A stretch of DNA of 64,000 bases from Gammaproteobacteria bacterium (GTDB taxonomy: Bacteria; Pseudomonadota; Gammaproteobacteria; Pseudomonadales; Pseudomonadaceae): positions 1 to 64,000 of the forward strand of contig JAHIWP010000060.1 of NCBI GenBank assembly GCA_018816095.1, read 5' to 3'. The position numbers and the translations under genes were made by a program. This document shows, piece after piece, positions 1-10,198 of the stretch (position 1 is the stretch's first letter; every line of letters starts with the position of its first letter). The notes under the pieces were generated by a model, which was not told the origin of the DNA, did not search any database, and saw only the letters and a list, made by a program, of their open reading frames with translations.

Positions 1-165
1 ATCGACATCTGTACAAGGCTCGCAACCTGGTAGAGCGCTTTTTCCAGAAGCTGAAGCAGTTCCGCCGGATAGCGACACGATATGAGCGACTGGCCAGGAA
101 TTACCAGTCGATGTTATCCCTTGTGTCTGCTGTCATATGGCCCTCCTGAATGAGAACACCCCCTA
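1..165 (+). mobile_element. Right end of an IS5-family insertion sequence
   Basis: The transposase end at 3-149 is followed by a short non-coding tail (about 150-165, containing a run of C) that probably holds the terminal inverted repeat. The matching left end is outside the window, so the exact boundary and target duplication cannot be set. Confidence 0.5.
3..149 (+). CDS. IS5-family transposase, C-terminal end (cut by window start)
   Basis: An open frame runs from base 3 to a TGA at 147-149 and encodes about 48 residues beginning RHLYKARNLVERFFQKLKQF and continuing with FRRIATRYERLARNYQSML. This is the typical C-terminus of IS5-family DDE transposases, where the Glu of NLVER is the last catalytic acid. 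The rest of the gene lies outside the window, so I cannot tell whether the element is intact. It reads toward the efflux genes that start about 90 bases downstream. Confidence 0.8.
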   Translation, partial: RHLYKARNLVERFFQKLKQFRRIATRYERLARNYQSMLSLVSAVIWPS

Positions 166-240
166 AGTCTAACGACTACAGGCGCTAAAGGAACACTGGT
201 AAATTTGCTTACACTTTTGCCCGAGCCTCGAGCGCACGCT

Positions 241-1290
241 ATGCCCGCCCAACTGAAACGCCGCCTGTTCATCTTCCTGACCATTCTCGCCCTGATTGCT
301 ACCGCTCTATTCGGCCACTGGCTGCTGATCGGGCGTTACCTCGAAAGCACCGACAATGCCTACGTTCAAGGGGAAATCACCCGCGTATCCAGCCAACTTG
401 GCGCCCGCATTGAGCAAGTGCTGGTGCAGGACAATCAGTACGTTGAAAAAGGCGAGTTGCTATTGGTGCTGGAAAGCGCTGATTTTGAGCTAGCCAAGCA
501 ACGCGCTATCGCCACCCTGGCGACCCGCGAAGCCGAACTCAGCCAGGCGCGCAGCACGCTGGAGCAACAAGCCAGCCTGATAGCCGCCAGCCAGGCCGAT
601 GTTTCGGCTAGCGAAGCCACCCTAGGGCGCACGCAGATTGATCTTTCGCGCGCCCAAGCCCTGCGCAAGCCAGGCTTCGTCTCCGAAGAGCGCGTGACCA
701 CCTTGGCCGCCGACAGCCGTATCGCCCGCTCGCACGTCAGCAAAGCCCAGGCGGACCTGCAAGCCCAGCGCCAGCAGATCAACACCCTCAATGCCGAGAT
801 CAAGCGCCTGCAAGCACAGATCGCCAGCGCCCGCAGCGACCTGGCGCAAGCCGAACTGAACCTCACACGCACGCAGATTCACGCCTCGATCAGCGGCTTT
901 ATCGGCCAGCGCGCCGCACGTAACGGCCAAGTCGTCCAGGCCGGCGCTTACCTGTTGTCGCTGGTGCCGGATCAGGACATCTGGATTCAAGCCAACTTCA
1001 AGGAAACCCAGATCGGCCGTATGCGGCCCGGGCAGAGCGCGGAACTGACCTTCGACAGCTATCCCGATACGCCTATCGAAGGGCGGGTAGAGAGCCTGTT
1101 CGCGGCATCCGGCGCACAGTTCAGCCTGTTACCCCCCGACAATGCCACCGGCAACTTCACCAAAGTGGTGCAACGCATCCCGGTGAAACTGACGTTCGCC
1201 GCAGACAACCCGCTCAAAGGGCTGATCCGCCCAGGCATGTCGGTCGAAGTCACCATCGATATCAACGACAACGCTCGCCATGGCGGCTGA
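241..1290 (+). CDS. HlyD/EmrA-type membrane fusion protein of an efflux pump
   Basis: Periplasmic adaptor that would link the inner-membrane transporter encoded next to it to an outer-membrane channel. It has one N-terminal membrane segment (LFIFLTILALIATALFG), the family signature ESTDNAYVQG, a biotinyl-lipoyl half (ARIEQVLVQDNQYVEKGELL), a long Ala/Gln-rich coiled coil (about residues 80-205) and a beta-barrel region. At 349 residues it is normal for EmrA. ATG 241 is chosen; an in-frame TTG at 205 would add 12 residues and has AAGGA upstream at long spacing. An IS end lies only about 90 bases upstream, so the native promoter or start may have been altered. It overlaps the next gene by 11 bases. 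Confidence 0.88.
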   Translation: MPAQLKRRLFIFLTILALIATALFGHWLLIGRYLESTDNAYVQGEITRVSSQLGARIEQVLVQDNQYVEKGELLLVLESADFELAKQRAIATLATREAELSQARSTLEQQASLIAASQADVSASEATLGRTQIDLSRAQALRKPGFVSEERVTTLAADSRIARSHVSKAQADLQAQRQQINTLNAEIKRLQAQIASARSDLAQAELNLTRTQIHASISGFIGQRAARNGQVVQAGAYLLSLVPDQDIWIQANFKETQIGRMRPGQSAELTFDSYPDTPIEGRVESLFAASGAQFSLLPPDNATGNFTKVVQRIPVKLTFAADNPLKGLIRPGMSVEVTIDINDNARHGG

Positions 1291-2830
1291 TGCCCTGCTT
1301 CGCCCCACTGGCGAACCGAGCCGGCGTGACTGGATTGCGGTGATGAGCGCCATGCTCGGCGCATTCATGGCCGTGCTGGACATCCAGATCACCAACTCCT
1401 CCCTCAAGGACATCCAGGGCGCACTGTCGGCCACCCTGGAAGAAGGCTCGTGGATCTCTACCTCCTACCTGGTCGCGGAGATCATCATGATCCCGCTCAC
1501 CGCCTGGCTGGTGCAGCTGCTCTCGGCACGGCGCTTGGCGGTGTGGGTGTCCATCGGCTTTCTGTTCTCCTCGCTCCTGTGCTCGCTGGCCTGGAGCCTG
1601 GAGAGCATGATCGTGTTCCGCGCCATGCAGGGCTTTACCGGCGGCGCGCTGATCCCCCTGGCGTTTACCCTGACGCTGATCAAACTGCCCGAGCATCACC
1701 GTGCCAAGGGCATGGCGCTGTTTGCCCTGACCGCGACCTTCGCGCCGTCAATCGGCCCCACACTTGGCGGCTGGCTGACCGAAAACTTCGGCTGGGAATA
1801 CATCTTCTACATCAACGTGCCGCCGGGCCTGCTGATGATTGCCGGGCTGATGTATGGCCTGGAAAAGAAAGCCCCGCACTGGGAAATGCTCAAGAAAACC
1901 GACTATGCCGGCATCCTCACCCTGGGCCTCGGGCTTGGCTGCCTGCAGGTGTTTCTCGAAGAAGGGCATCGCAAGGATTGGCTAGAGTCCAGCCTGATCA
2001 GCGGCCTGGGCAGCGTGGCGGCGATCAGCCTGGTGCTGTTCTTCATTCTGCAGACATCCAGACCCAACCCACTGATCAACCTCGGCGTGCTGCGCGAGCG
2101 CAACTTTGGCCTGTCGAGTATTTCCAGCGTCGGCCTGGGCATGGGCCTGTATGGCTCAATCTATGTGCTGCCGTTGTATCTGGCGCAGATTCAGGGCTAC
2201 AACGCCCTGCAGATTGGCGAAGTAATCATGTGGATGGGCGTGCCGCAGCTGTTCCTGATCCCCTTTGTGCCACTGATGATGAAAAAGATCTCGCCGAAGT
2301 GGCTCTGCGCCATTGGCTTTGGCCTGTTCGGCGGCGCCAGTTTCCTCTCCGGGGTTCTCAATCCGGACTTTGCCGGCGAGCAGTTCAACCATATTCAGAT
2401 CATCCGCGCACTCGGCCAGCCCTTGGTGATGGTGACCATCTCACTGATCGCTACCGCCTACGTCATGCCACAGGATGCCGGTTCGGCGTCCAGCCTGTTC
2501 AACATCCTGCGCAACCTCGGCGGCGCCATCGGTATCGCCCTCCTCGCCACCCTGCTCGACAGCCGCGCCAAGGTGTATTTCGATTACCTGCGCGAGTCGC
2601 TGGTACCGAGCAATCCGCAAGTCGCCGAGCGCCTGGCGCTGTTAACCGAGAAGCTCGGCAGTGAGCAGGCGGCCCTGGCCAAGCTCAGCGAAATCACCCA
2701 TCAGCAGGCGGCGATCATGGCCTACAATGACGCCTTCCATTGCATTGGCATCGCCCTCGGCATCAGCATGCTCGCCGTGCTGCTGACCCGTAAGTTGCCT
2801 GCCGGCGCCACAGGTGGTGCCGCTCACTAA
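1280..2830 (+). CDS. EmrB/QacA-family (DHA2) MFS multidrug exporter
   Basis: Proton-driven drug exporter with about 14 transmembrane segments, 516 residues, the usual size for DHA2 pumps. Visible family features are the N-terminal MLGAFMAVLDIQITNSSL motif of helix 1, the GSWISTSYLVAE motif, GGALIPLAFTL, and motif C-like PSIGPTLGGWL in helix 5. It overlaps the adaptor gene by 11 bases, so the two are translationally coupled and form an EmrAB-type tripartite pump that would need an outer-membrane factor encoded elsewhere. The substrate cannot be read from sequence. Confidence 0.93.
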   Translation: MAADALLRPTGEPSRRDWIAVMSAMLGAFMAVLDIQITNSSLKDIQGALSATLEEGSWISTSYLVAEIIMIPLTAWLVQLLSARRLAVWVSIGFLFSSLLCSLAWSLESMIVFRAMQGFTGGALIPLAFTLTLIKLPEHHRAKGMALFALTATFAPSIGPTLGGWLTENFGWEYIFYINVPPGLLMIAGLMYGLEKKAPHWEMLKKTDYAGILTLGLGLGCLQVFLEEGHRKDWLESSLISGLGSVAAISLVLFFILQTSRPNPLINLGVLRERNFGLSSISSVGLGMGLYGSIYVLPLYLAQIQGYNALQIGEVIMWMGVPQLFLIPFVPLMMKKISPKWLCAIGFGLFGGASFLSGVLNPDFAGEQFNHIQIIRALGQPLVMVTISLIATAYVMPQDAGSASSLFNILRNLGGAIGIALLATLLDSRAKVYFDYLRESLVPSNPQVAERLALLTEKLGSEQAALAKLSEITHQQAAIMAYNDAFHCIGIALGISMLAVLLTRKLPAGATGGAAH

Positions 2831-2838
2831 TCCATACC

Positions 2839-2859
2839 CTGCGCCGGTTCTCGGCGCAG
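2839..2859 (+). terminator. Hairpin after the efflux pair
   Basis: Perfect 8-bp stem CTGCGCCG / CGGCGCAG with a 5-base loop, nine bases after the MFS stop and followed by a T-leaning stretch (GTTGTTT). It could end or attenuate the emrAB-like transcript before the EamA gene. Confidence 0.55.
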
Positions 2860-2877
2860 CGTTGTTTCAGGTTACCC

Positions 2878-3777
2878 ATGTCTGAGTCCGCTGCACGCGC
2901 CCGCACACTGTTGCTGATAGGCGCTTTTGCCATTATTTACCTGGGCTGGGGCACCACCTACCTGGCCAACCACTTCCTGCTGCTGGAACTGCCACCGTTC
3001 GTCATCGGCAGCCTGCGCTTCTCGCTGGCAGGGCTATTGGCCCTGGCGTGGGTAATTCTCAGCGGCCAGCTGCGTATTCAGCGCAGCGATTGGGGCGGCG
3101 TACTGCTGGGGGGGTTAAGCCTAATTACAGTCGGCCAGGGCGCCTTGATCTACGCCAACCAGTATTTGCCGACCGGCATGCTCGCCATGCTCTACACCAC
3201 GCTGCCACTCTGGAGTGTGGCGCTGGAATGGCTGCTCGGGGAGCGCCCACCACTGTGGGTGATGTGCGGCCTGGCGCTGGCCTGCAGTGGCATCGTGCTG
3301 CTGATGAATAACGGCCTGGGCCAGAGCGCCTCAGCCGAGCAGTGGTTAGCCGGCCTGCTGGTGGTCGGCGCCACTCTGCTGTGGGCCTGCGGCGCCTGGC
3401 TATTGCGTCAACGCCCGCCGTTTCGCTCCAGCTGGCTGGGGCTGAGCCTGCAAATGCTGATCGGCGCACTGCTGCTCGGTTTATTCGGCCTTTGGCACGG
3501 TGACTGGCAAAGCCTCGACCTGCATAGCCTGAGTGCTAACGCCTGGCTCTGGCTGGCATACCTGATACTGCCAGTGAGCCTGGGCGTGTACCCAGCCTAT
3601 TTCTGGTTACTGCGCGAAGTGCGCCCCAGCCTGGTATCGACCTTTGCCTTTGTGAATCCCGTCGTCGCCCTGCTGCTGGGTTACCTGCTACTGGACGAAC
3701 ACCTCAGCCTGCTAGCCATGCTCGCCTGCGGCATTACCCTGGGCGGCGTGGTGCTGATTATTTTCGGCCGCCGCTGA
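2878..3777 (+). CDS. EamA/DMT-family transporter (YedA-like)
   Basis: Inner-membrane permease of the drug/metabolite transporter superfamily. The 299 residues form ten predicted hydrophobic helices in two five-helix EamA repeats (about residues 10-140 and 155-297). The N-terminal YLGWGTTYLANHF and the C-terminal LVSTFAFVNPVVALLLGYLL are typical of the YedA/RhtA-type subgroup, whose members export amino acids or metabolites. It starts 47 bases after the MFS stop, with a hairpin between, and may be co-transcribed with it. It converges on uvrB, with a palindromic repeat in the gap. The substrate is unknown. Confidence 0.9.
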   Translation: MSESAARARTLLLIGAFAIIYLGWGTTYLANHFLLLELPPFVIGSLRFSLAGLLALAWVILSGQLRIQRSDWGGVLLGGLSLITVGQGALIYANQYLPTGMLAMLYTTLPLWSVALEWLLGERPPLWVMCGLALACSGIVLLMNNGLGQSASAEQWLAGLLVVGATLLWACGAWLLRQRPPFRSSWLGLSLQMLIGALLLGLFGLWHGDWQSLDLHSLSANAWLWLAYLILPVSLGVYPAYFWLLREVRPSLVSTFAFVNPVVALLLGYLLLDEHLSLLAMLACGITLGGVVLIIFGRR

Positions 3778-3785
3778 ACAGCATT

Positions 3786-3865
3786 CTGTGGGAGGGGCTG
3801 GGTGGCACTCCGCTTTAGCCGCGAACAAAGCAGGCGCCTTGTCGCGGCTAAAGCCCCTCCCACAG
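3786..3865. repeat. REP-type palindromic repeat between convergent genes
   Basis: Long imperfect inverted repeat. The left arm begins CTGTGGGAGGGGCT at 3786 and has GCTTTAGCCGCGA near 3812; the right arm is TCGCGGCTAAAGCCCCTCCCACAG, ending at 3865. It has the look of Pseudomonas REP sequences found in pairs between convergent genes. Here it separates the EamA gene from uvrB and could act as a two-way terminator. Confidence 0.8.
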
Positions 3866-3873
3866 TCAAGCAA

Positions 3874-5889
<2,016 letters not shown>

Positions 5890-6075
5890 GACTGACCTCG
5901 GCAAGTGACTGTGACGCGATCTGAAAGCCTACGTCATAACACTGAAATGCATGCGCGCGCTGTCGCGACACGCGTTATGGGCCGGTATACTACCGGGCCA
6001 CTTACGCAACCCCTAGTGCCAGTCGTAGCGGGGTGTTGCTTAATACTTACCTTCCTCTTCGAGTTGCCGCATCCC

Positions 6076-7272
6076 ATGAGCCTGTTCTCTGCCGTCGAAA
6101 TGGCGCCGCGCGACCCAATCCTGGGCCTCAACGAAGCATTCAACGCTGACCCTCGCACCACCAAGGTCAACCTGGGCGTCGGTGTTTACACCACCGAAGA
6201 AGGGCGCATCCCGCTGCTCCGTGCAGTGGCCGAAGCGGAAACCATCCTGACCGCAGCCCATGCGCCACGTGGCTATCTGCCGATCGAAGGCATTGCCGCC
6301 TATGACCAAGCCGTGCAAACCATGCTGTTCGGCAAGGGCTCGCCACTGCTTGAACAAGGCCGTGTGATCACTACTCAGGCCATTGGTGGTACAGGCGCGC
6401 TGAAAGTCGGTGCCGACTTCCTTAAGCGCTTGCTGCCTGACGCCACCGTCGCCATCAGCGACCCAAGCTGGGAAAACCACCGCGCGCTGTTTGAGTCCGC
6501 CGGTTTCCCGGTGCGCAACTACCGCTACTACGACGCCTTCAGCAACGGCGTTAACCGCGGTGGCCTGCTCGAAGACCTGAAAAACCTGCCTGTGCGCTCC
6601 ATCGTCGTGCTGCATGCCTGCTGTCATAACCCGACCGGTGTCGACCTGACCCTGGACGACTGGAAAGCTGTGCTGGAAATCCTCCGCGAGCGCGAGCACG
6701 TACCCTTCCTCGACATCGCCTATCAAGGTTTTGGCGATGGCATTGAGCAAGACGCCGAAGCGGTGCGCTTGTTTGCTGAGTCCGACCTGACCTTCTTCGT
6801 CTCCAGCTCGTTCTCCAAGTCGTTCTCCCTGTATGGCGAGCGCGTGGGCGCGCTGTCCATCGTGACCGGCTCGCAAGAAGAAACCGGGCGCGTACTGTCG
6901 CAGGTCAAGCGCGTCATCCGCACCAACTACTCCAACCCGCCGACTCACGGTGCCAGCGTAGTCGCCACCGTGCTCAACAGCCCGGAACTGCGTGCCATGT
7001 GGGAAGCCGAGCTGGGTGAAATGCGCGAACGTATTCGCGGCATGCGCATGGCCATGGTCGAGCAGCTGGCGGCGCTAGGCGCTAAACGCGACTTCAGCTT
7101 TGTGGCACAACAGCGCGGCATGTTCTCTTACTCCGGCCTGACGACCGAACAAGTCGAGCGCCTGCGCAACGAGTTCGGCATCTACGCTGTGGGCACCGGA
7201 CGCATCTGCGTGGCGGCACTCAACCAGCGCAATCTGCCTGCCGTGACTCAAGCCATCGCCGCCGTCCTATAA
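6076..7272 (+). CDS. Aromatic/aspartate aminotransferase (class I, PLP)
   Basis: Pyridoxal-phosphate enzyme that moves amino groups between aspartate or aromatic amino acids and 2-oxoglutarate. The 398 residues match the TyrB/AspC family length. Visible motifs are VNLGVGVYTTEEG near the N-terminus, the HNPTG substrate/cofactor loop, DIAYQGFGDG with the Asp and Tyr that contact PLP, and SSSFSKSFSLYGERVG containing the Schiff-base Lys. ATG 6076 (MSLFSAVEMAPRDPI) is the family start; the frame extends upstream to 5905 without homology. A TATACT near 5986 could be a -10 box. Whether it prefers aromatic acids or aspartate is not certain. Confidence 0.93.
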   Translation: MSLFSAVEMAPRDPILGLNEAFNADPRTTKVNLGVGVYTTEEGRIPLLRAVAEAETILTAAHAPRGYLPIEGIAAYDQAVQTMLFGKGSPLLEQGRVITTQAIGGTGALKVGADFLKRLLPDATVAISDPSWENHRALFESAGFPVRNYRYYDAFSNGVNRGGLLEDLKNLPVRSIVVLHACCHNPTGVDLTLDDWKAVLEILREREHVPFLDIAYQGFGDGIEQDAEAVRLFAESDLTFFVSSSFSKSFSLYGERVGALSIVTGSQEETGRVLSQVKRVIRTNYSNPPTHGASVVATVLNSPELRAMWEAELGEMRERIRGMRMAMVEQLAALGAKRDFSFVAQQRGMFSYSGLTTEQVERLRNEFGIYAVGTGRICVAALNQRNLPAVTQAIAAVL

Positions 7273-7316
7273 ATTCAAAGGGGAAGTCATCAAGGGCTTG
7301 ACTTCCCCTTTTGAAT
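7273..7316. terminator. Strong two-way terminator after the aminotransferase gene
   Basis: A near-perfect 17-bp inverted repeat, ATTCAAAGGGGAAGTCA and TGACTTCCCCTTTTGAAT, begins at the base after the stop codon. The stem ends in a T run, which fits an intrinsic terminator separating this gene from the tRNAs. Confidence 0.85.
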
Positions 7317-7337
7317 CAGTAGGATACGCGCCATCGT

Positions 7338-7413
7338 TCCGCGATAGCTCAGTCGGTAGAGCAAATGACTGTTAATCATTGGGTCCCTGGTTCGAGTCCA
7401 GGTCGCGGAGCCA
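7338..7413 (+). tRNA. tRNA-Asn (anticodon GTT)
   Basis: Complete 76-base cloverleaf: acceptor arm TCCGCGA / TCGCGGA, D-arm with AGCTCAGTCGGTAGAGC, anticodon loop with GTT in GACTGTTAATC, T-arm GGTTCGAGTCC, and an encoded CCA end. It lies nine bases before tRNA-Pro, so the two are probably processed from one transcript. Confidence 0.97.
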
Positions 7414-7422
7414 GTTGTTCAT

Positions 7423-7499
7423 CGGGGTATAGCGCAGTCCGGTAGCGCGCCTGCTTTGGGAGCAGGATGTCGGGAGTTCGAATCCCCCTACCCCGACCA
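7423..7499 (+). tRNA. tRNA-Pro (anticodon TGG)
   Basis: Complete 77-base cloverleaf: acceptor arm CGGGGTA / TACCCCG, anticodon stem CCTGC / GCAGG around the loop TTTGGGA (anticodon TGG), T-arm GAGTTCGAATCC, encoded CCA end. TGG is the wobble-capable proline tRNA. It follows tRNA-Asn directly. Confidence 0.97.
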
Positions 7500-7835
7500 T
7501 TTTTGGGTCGCGATACAAACTGAAAGCGCCGCTGGTATTTACCAGTTGCTCATAGACTTGAATCAAGTACCACGCAGCATTTCAAGCACGCTTGAAAACA
7601 AAAACCCGCCTAGCGCGGGTTTTTTATTGCTTGCCATCCACGGATAACCATCCCTCAGGCCGTCGCCAGGCTACGTTGAAAACTGTTGTTGATTCGCCCA
7701 CCAATGACGGCATCGGCAGCCAACCGCACCAATTACCAAAAACTATTAACTCCATTCATACACAACATTTCTCCAATCAAACTTGAGCCACTAGGCTAGA
7801 TCTCAATAAAGAGTAATTCTCAATTGAGGTGCAGC
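7500..7835. other. Intergenic gap after the tRNA pair
   Basis: About 335 bases without a convincing gene. It holds the terminator near 7602-7625. The part after about 7690 is A/T-richer than its surroundings and ends in the ribosome site of the DUF2061 gene. I saw no repeat of the tRNA 3' end that would mark an integrated island. Confidence 0.6.
7602..7625 (+). terminator. Intrinsic terminator of the tRNA transcript
   Basis: Stem ACCCGC / GCGGGT with a short loop (CTAGC), preceded by an A run and followed by six T. The A and T runs make it likely to work on either strand. It ends the tRNA-Asn/tRNA-Pro transcript. Confidence 0.85.
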
Positions 7836-8060
7836 ATGCTTAAGACTCTAACCTTCACCCTGATGCACTTTTGCATTGCCTTCGCCGTGACTTACGCCCT
7901 GACCGGCAGCATCGCCGCCAGCGGTCTGGTGGCCGCCATCGAGCCGCTGTGCAACTCGGTGGGTTTCTACTTCCACGAGAAAGTCTGGCAGCGCATCGAA
8001 GGCCGCTCAGTGGCGAACGATGCACGGCCGAAACATGCCTGGTTGCATCACCAAGCCTGA
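7836..8060 (+). CDS. DUF2061 small membrane protein
   Basis: A 74-residue protein with two hydrophobic segments (LTFTLMHFCIAFAVTYALTG and ASGLVAAIEPLCNSVGFYF) and the conserved C-terminal FYFHEKVWQRI typical of DUF2061. The family is short, predicted to sit in the membrane, and has no known function. ATG 7836 is chosen because GAGGT lies six to ten bases upstream; a TTG at 7824 in the same frame lacks such a site. It stands alone between terminators and the GH17 gene. Confidence 0.82.
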   Translation: MLKTLTFTLMHFCIAFAVTYALTGSIAASGLVAAIEPLCNSVGFYFHEKVWQRIEGRSVANDARPKHAWLHHQA

Positions 8061-8166
8061 GTGATTAATGCCGGCTTAAAACAACTGAGCCGCGCACAAA
8101 AACAGCCCGCCAAGTGCAAGGGCAATCCGCTACTATGCGCGGCTCAGCCACCACACGCGCCCGCTC

Positions 8167-9726
8167 ATGCCCGCCACTTCCCGCTTTCCTGCAGCGCCTT
8201 ACCTGTTTGCCTGCCTCCTCGGTCTGCTGGCACTTTTCGGCCTGTGGTTTGGCATTGGCCAACCGCTTGAGTTGGCCGACGCCGCGACCCCGACGCACAA
8301 ACTGCAATGTGCGTCCTACACGCCGTTCGACAAAGATCAGTCGCCCTTCGATCAGCCCATCCAATTACGCCCCGAGCGTATGGACGCCGACCTGGCAATA
8401 CTGGCCAAGCGCTTTGAGTGCCTGCGCACCTACTCGGTGACTGGCCTGGAAGAGCTGCCGAATATGGCGCGCAAGCATGAATTGAAATTGATCGTCGGCG
8501 CCTGGGTCAGCCGCAACCCCGCCGACACCGCCGTTGAAATCGCCAATCTGGTCAAAGTCGCCAACGCACACCCGGATGTTGTCCAGGCGGTGATCGTCGG
8601 TAACGAGGCCTTGCTGCGCAAGGAAGTCACACCCGAACAACTGGTGGCACTGATTGAGCAGGTCAAGGCACAGATCAAGCAGCCCGTGACCTACGCCGAT
8701 GTCTGGGAATTCTGGCTCAAGCACCCGCAAGTCGCCCCGGCGGTGGACTTCATCACCATCCACTTGCTGCCCTACTGGGAAGACAACCCCGCGGGTATCG
8801 AAACCGCCCTGCATGAAGTCGCCGAGGTGCGCCAGACGTTTGGTAAGGCCTATGCGCCGAAGGACATTCTGATCGGCGAAACTGGCTGGCCCAGTGAAGG
8901 CCGCCAGCGTGAAACTGCCGTACCGAGCCGGGTCAACCAAGCGAAATTCATTCGCGGCTTCGTCGCCATGGCTGAACAAAACGGCTGGCACTACAACCTG
9001 ATCGAAGCCTTCGACCAACCGTGGAAACGCATCAGCGAAGGCGCCGTGGGCGGTTACTGGGGCCTGTACGACGCCGACCGGCAGGACAAATCGATCCTCG
9101 CCGGGCCCGTTTCCAATCTGCCGCACTGGCCGGCCTGGTTGGCGCTAAGCCTGAGCCTGTTTGCCGCCACACTGCTGCTTGCTGGCCGCCCACACTCACC
9201 CCGCGCAGCACTGCTGTTACCGCTGCTAGCGGCGCTGGGCGCGGCCTGTATTGGGTTGTTTGCTGAGTTAGCACTGGTGACCAGTCGCTACCTCGGCGAA
9301 TGGCTCTGGGCCGCCGCGCTAATTGTGCTGAATCTGCTGGTACTGAGCCACGCAGCGCTGTTTCTGGGCCGCCATGATGGCTGGCGCGCTCGCCTGCTCC
9401 ATTGGCTGCACAGCCGTGGCGCACTGTGGCTGGCGCTGAGCGGCTTTGCCGGCGCGGTGATGATGCTGGCGCTCGTGGTGGATGCTCGCTACCGCAGCTT
9501 CCCCAGCGCCGCACTCTTGCTGCCGGCACTGGTCTATCTATTCCGGCCGGTGGCCGGTTATCGCCGCGAAGTAGCCCTGCTGGCCCTGCTGATCGGCGCG
9601 GGCATTGCGCCGCAGCTGTACCAGGAAACCCTGAGCAACTGGCAAGCCCTGGGTTGGGCCATGACTTGCGCGTTGCTGGTCGCAGCGCTCTGGAGCAGCC
9701 TGCGGACCAAACCACAAACCGCCTGA
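8167..9726 (+). CDS. Membrane-anchored glycoside hydrolase family 17 protein (beta-glucan enzyme)
   Basis: One N-terminal membrane segment (about residues 10-30) is followed by a periplasmic GH17 barrel (about 45-315) and then eight or so hydrophobic helices to residue 515. The two catalytic glutamates are visible: the acid/base in VIVGNEALLRKE (about E147) and the nucleophile in ILIGETGWPSEGR (about E238). GH17 members act on beta-1,3-glucans; bacterial ones with membrane domains are often transglycosylases that elongate or branch glucans and are sometimes annotated as beta-(1-6) glucan synthase. The job is probably periplasmic glucan remodelling, but substrate and direction are inference. 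Its stop directly abuts the stop of the convergent gene. Confidence 0.88.
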   Translation: MPATSRFPAAPYLFACLLGLLALFGLWFGIGQPLELADAATPTHKLQCASYTPFDKDQSPFDQPIQLRPERMDADLAILAKRFECLRTYSVTGLEELPNMARKHELKLIVGAWVSRNPADTAVEIANLVKVANAHPDVVQAVIVGNEALLRKEVTPEQLVALIEQVKAQIKQPVTYADVWEFWLKHPQVAPAVDFITIHLLPYWEDNPAGIETALHEVAEVRQTFGKAYAPKDILIGETGWPSEGRQRETAVPSRVNQAKFIRGFVAMAEQNGWHYNLIEAFDQPWKRISEGAVGGYWGLYDADRQDKSILAGPVSNLPHWPAWLALSLSLFAATLLLAGRPHSPRAALLLPLLAALGAACIGLFAELALVTSRYLGEWLWAAALIVLNLLVLSHAALFLGRHDGWRARLLHWLHSRGALWLALSGFAGAVMMLALVVDARYRSFPSAALLLPALVYLFRPVAGYRREVALLALLIGAGIAPQLYQETLSNWQALGWAMTCALLVAALWSSLRTKPQTA

Positions 9727-10095
9727 TCAGGCGGTGCGCGGCGCACGCACCCAGCGCAGCAGCGCCAGCACCACGGCGAACACACCCAGGCTAGCGCTGT
9801 ACAGCACTAGCGCCGGCAGAGCGAGCAGCAATGCAGGCACTGCCAGGCGCTTACCCCAGGCACCTGGCAGCACAAATGCCAACACGGCACACACCAACGA
9901 AGCCCAGGCCATTACCCCGAAGTGGATCAACCAGCCAAGGCTTGCGCGCACCTGGCAAGCCAACTGCTGCGGGGCTTCGACGCATAGACCGACCCACTGC
10001 GCGCCTTCCATCAGCTGGTAACGCAGCGCAACGCTCAGCGCCAAACACAGCGCTGCCACGATCAACAGAGCCGTACTGGACAGGTAACGGGACAT
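9727..10095 (-). CDS. Small membrane protein of unknown function
   Basis: A 122-residue protein with four predicted membrane helices (about residues 8-24, 48-70, 70-85 and 88-110). There is no domain that I recognise. Two Cys (in GLCVEAPQQLACQVRAS) lie in the first loop and could form a disulfide. ATG 10095 (MSRYLSST) is preferred over a TTG two codons upstream. It converges on the GH17 gene with no space between the stop codons, so the two transcripts must run into each other or share termination signals. Confidence 0.7.
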   Translation of the reverse strand: MSRYLSSTALLIVAALCLALSVALRYQLMEGAQWVGLCVEAPQQLACQVRASLGWLIHFGVMAWASLVCAVLAFVLPGAWGKRLAVPALLLALPALVLYSASLGVFAVVLALLRWVRAPRTA

Positions 10096-10198
10096 AAGCA
10101 AACCAGACAGATAAGAAGGGCGCGTAGGATAAGCTGAGGCGGCAGCGATAACACGCTCAAGATCGCCTATTTAAGGTCGCTGCGGCTAAAATCCAGCC

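Noticed and set aside
7500..7835. Genomic-island attachment site after tRNA-Pro
   Set aside because: No second copy of the tRNA 3' end and no integrase in the window.
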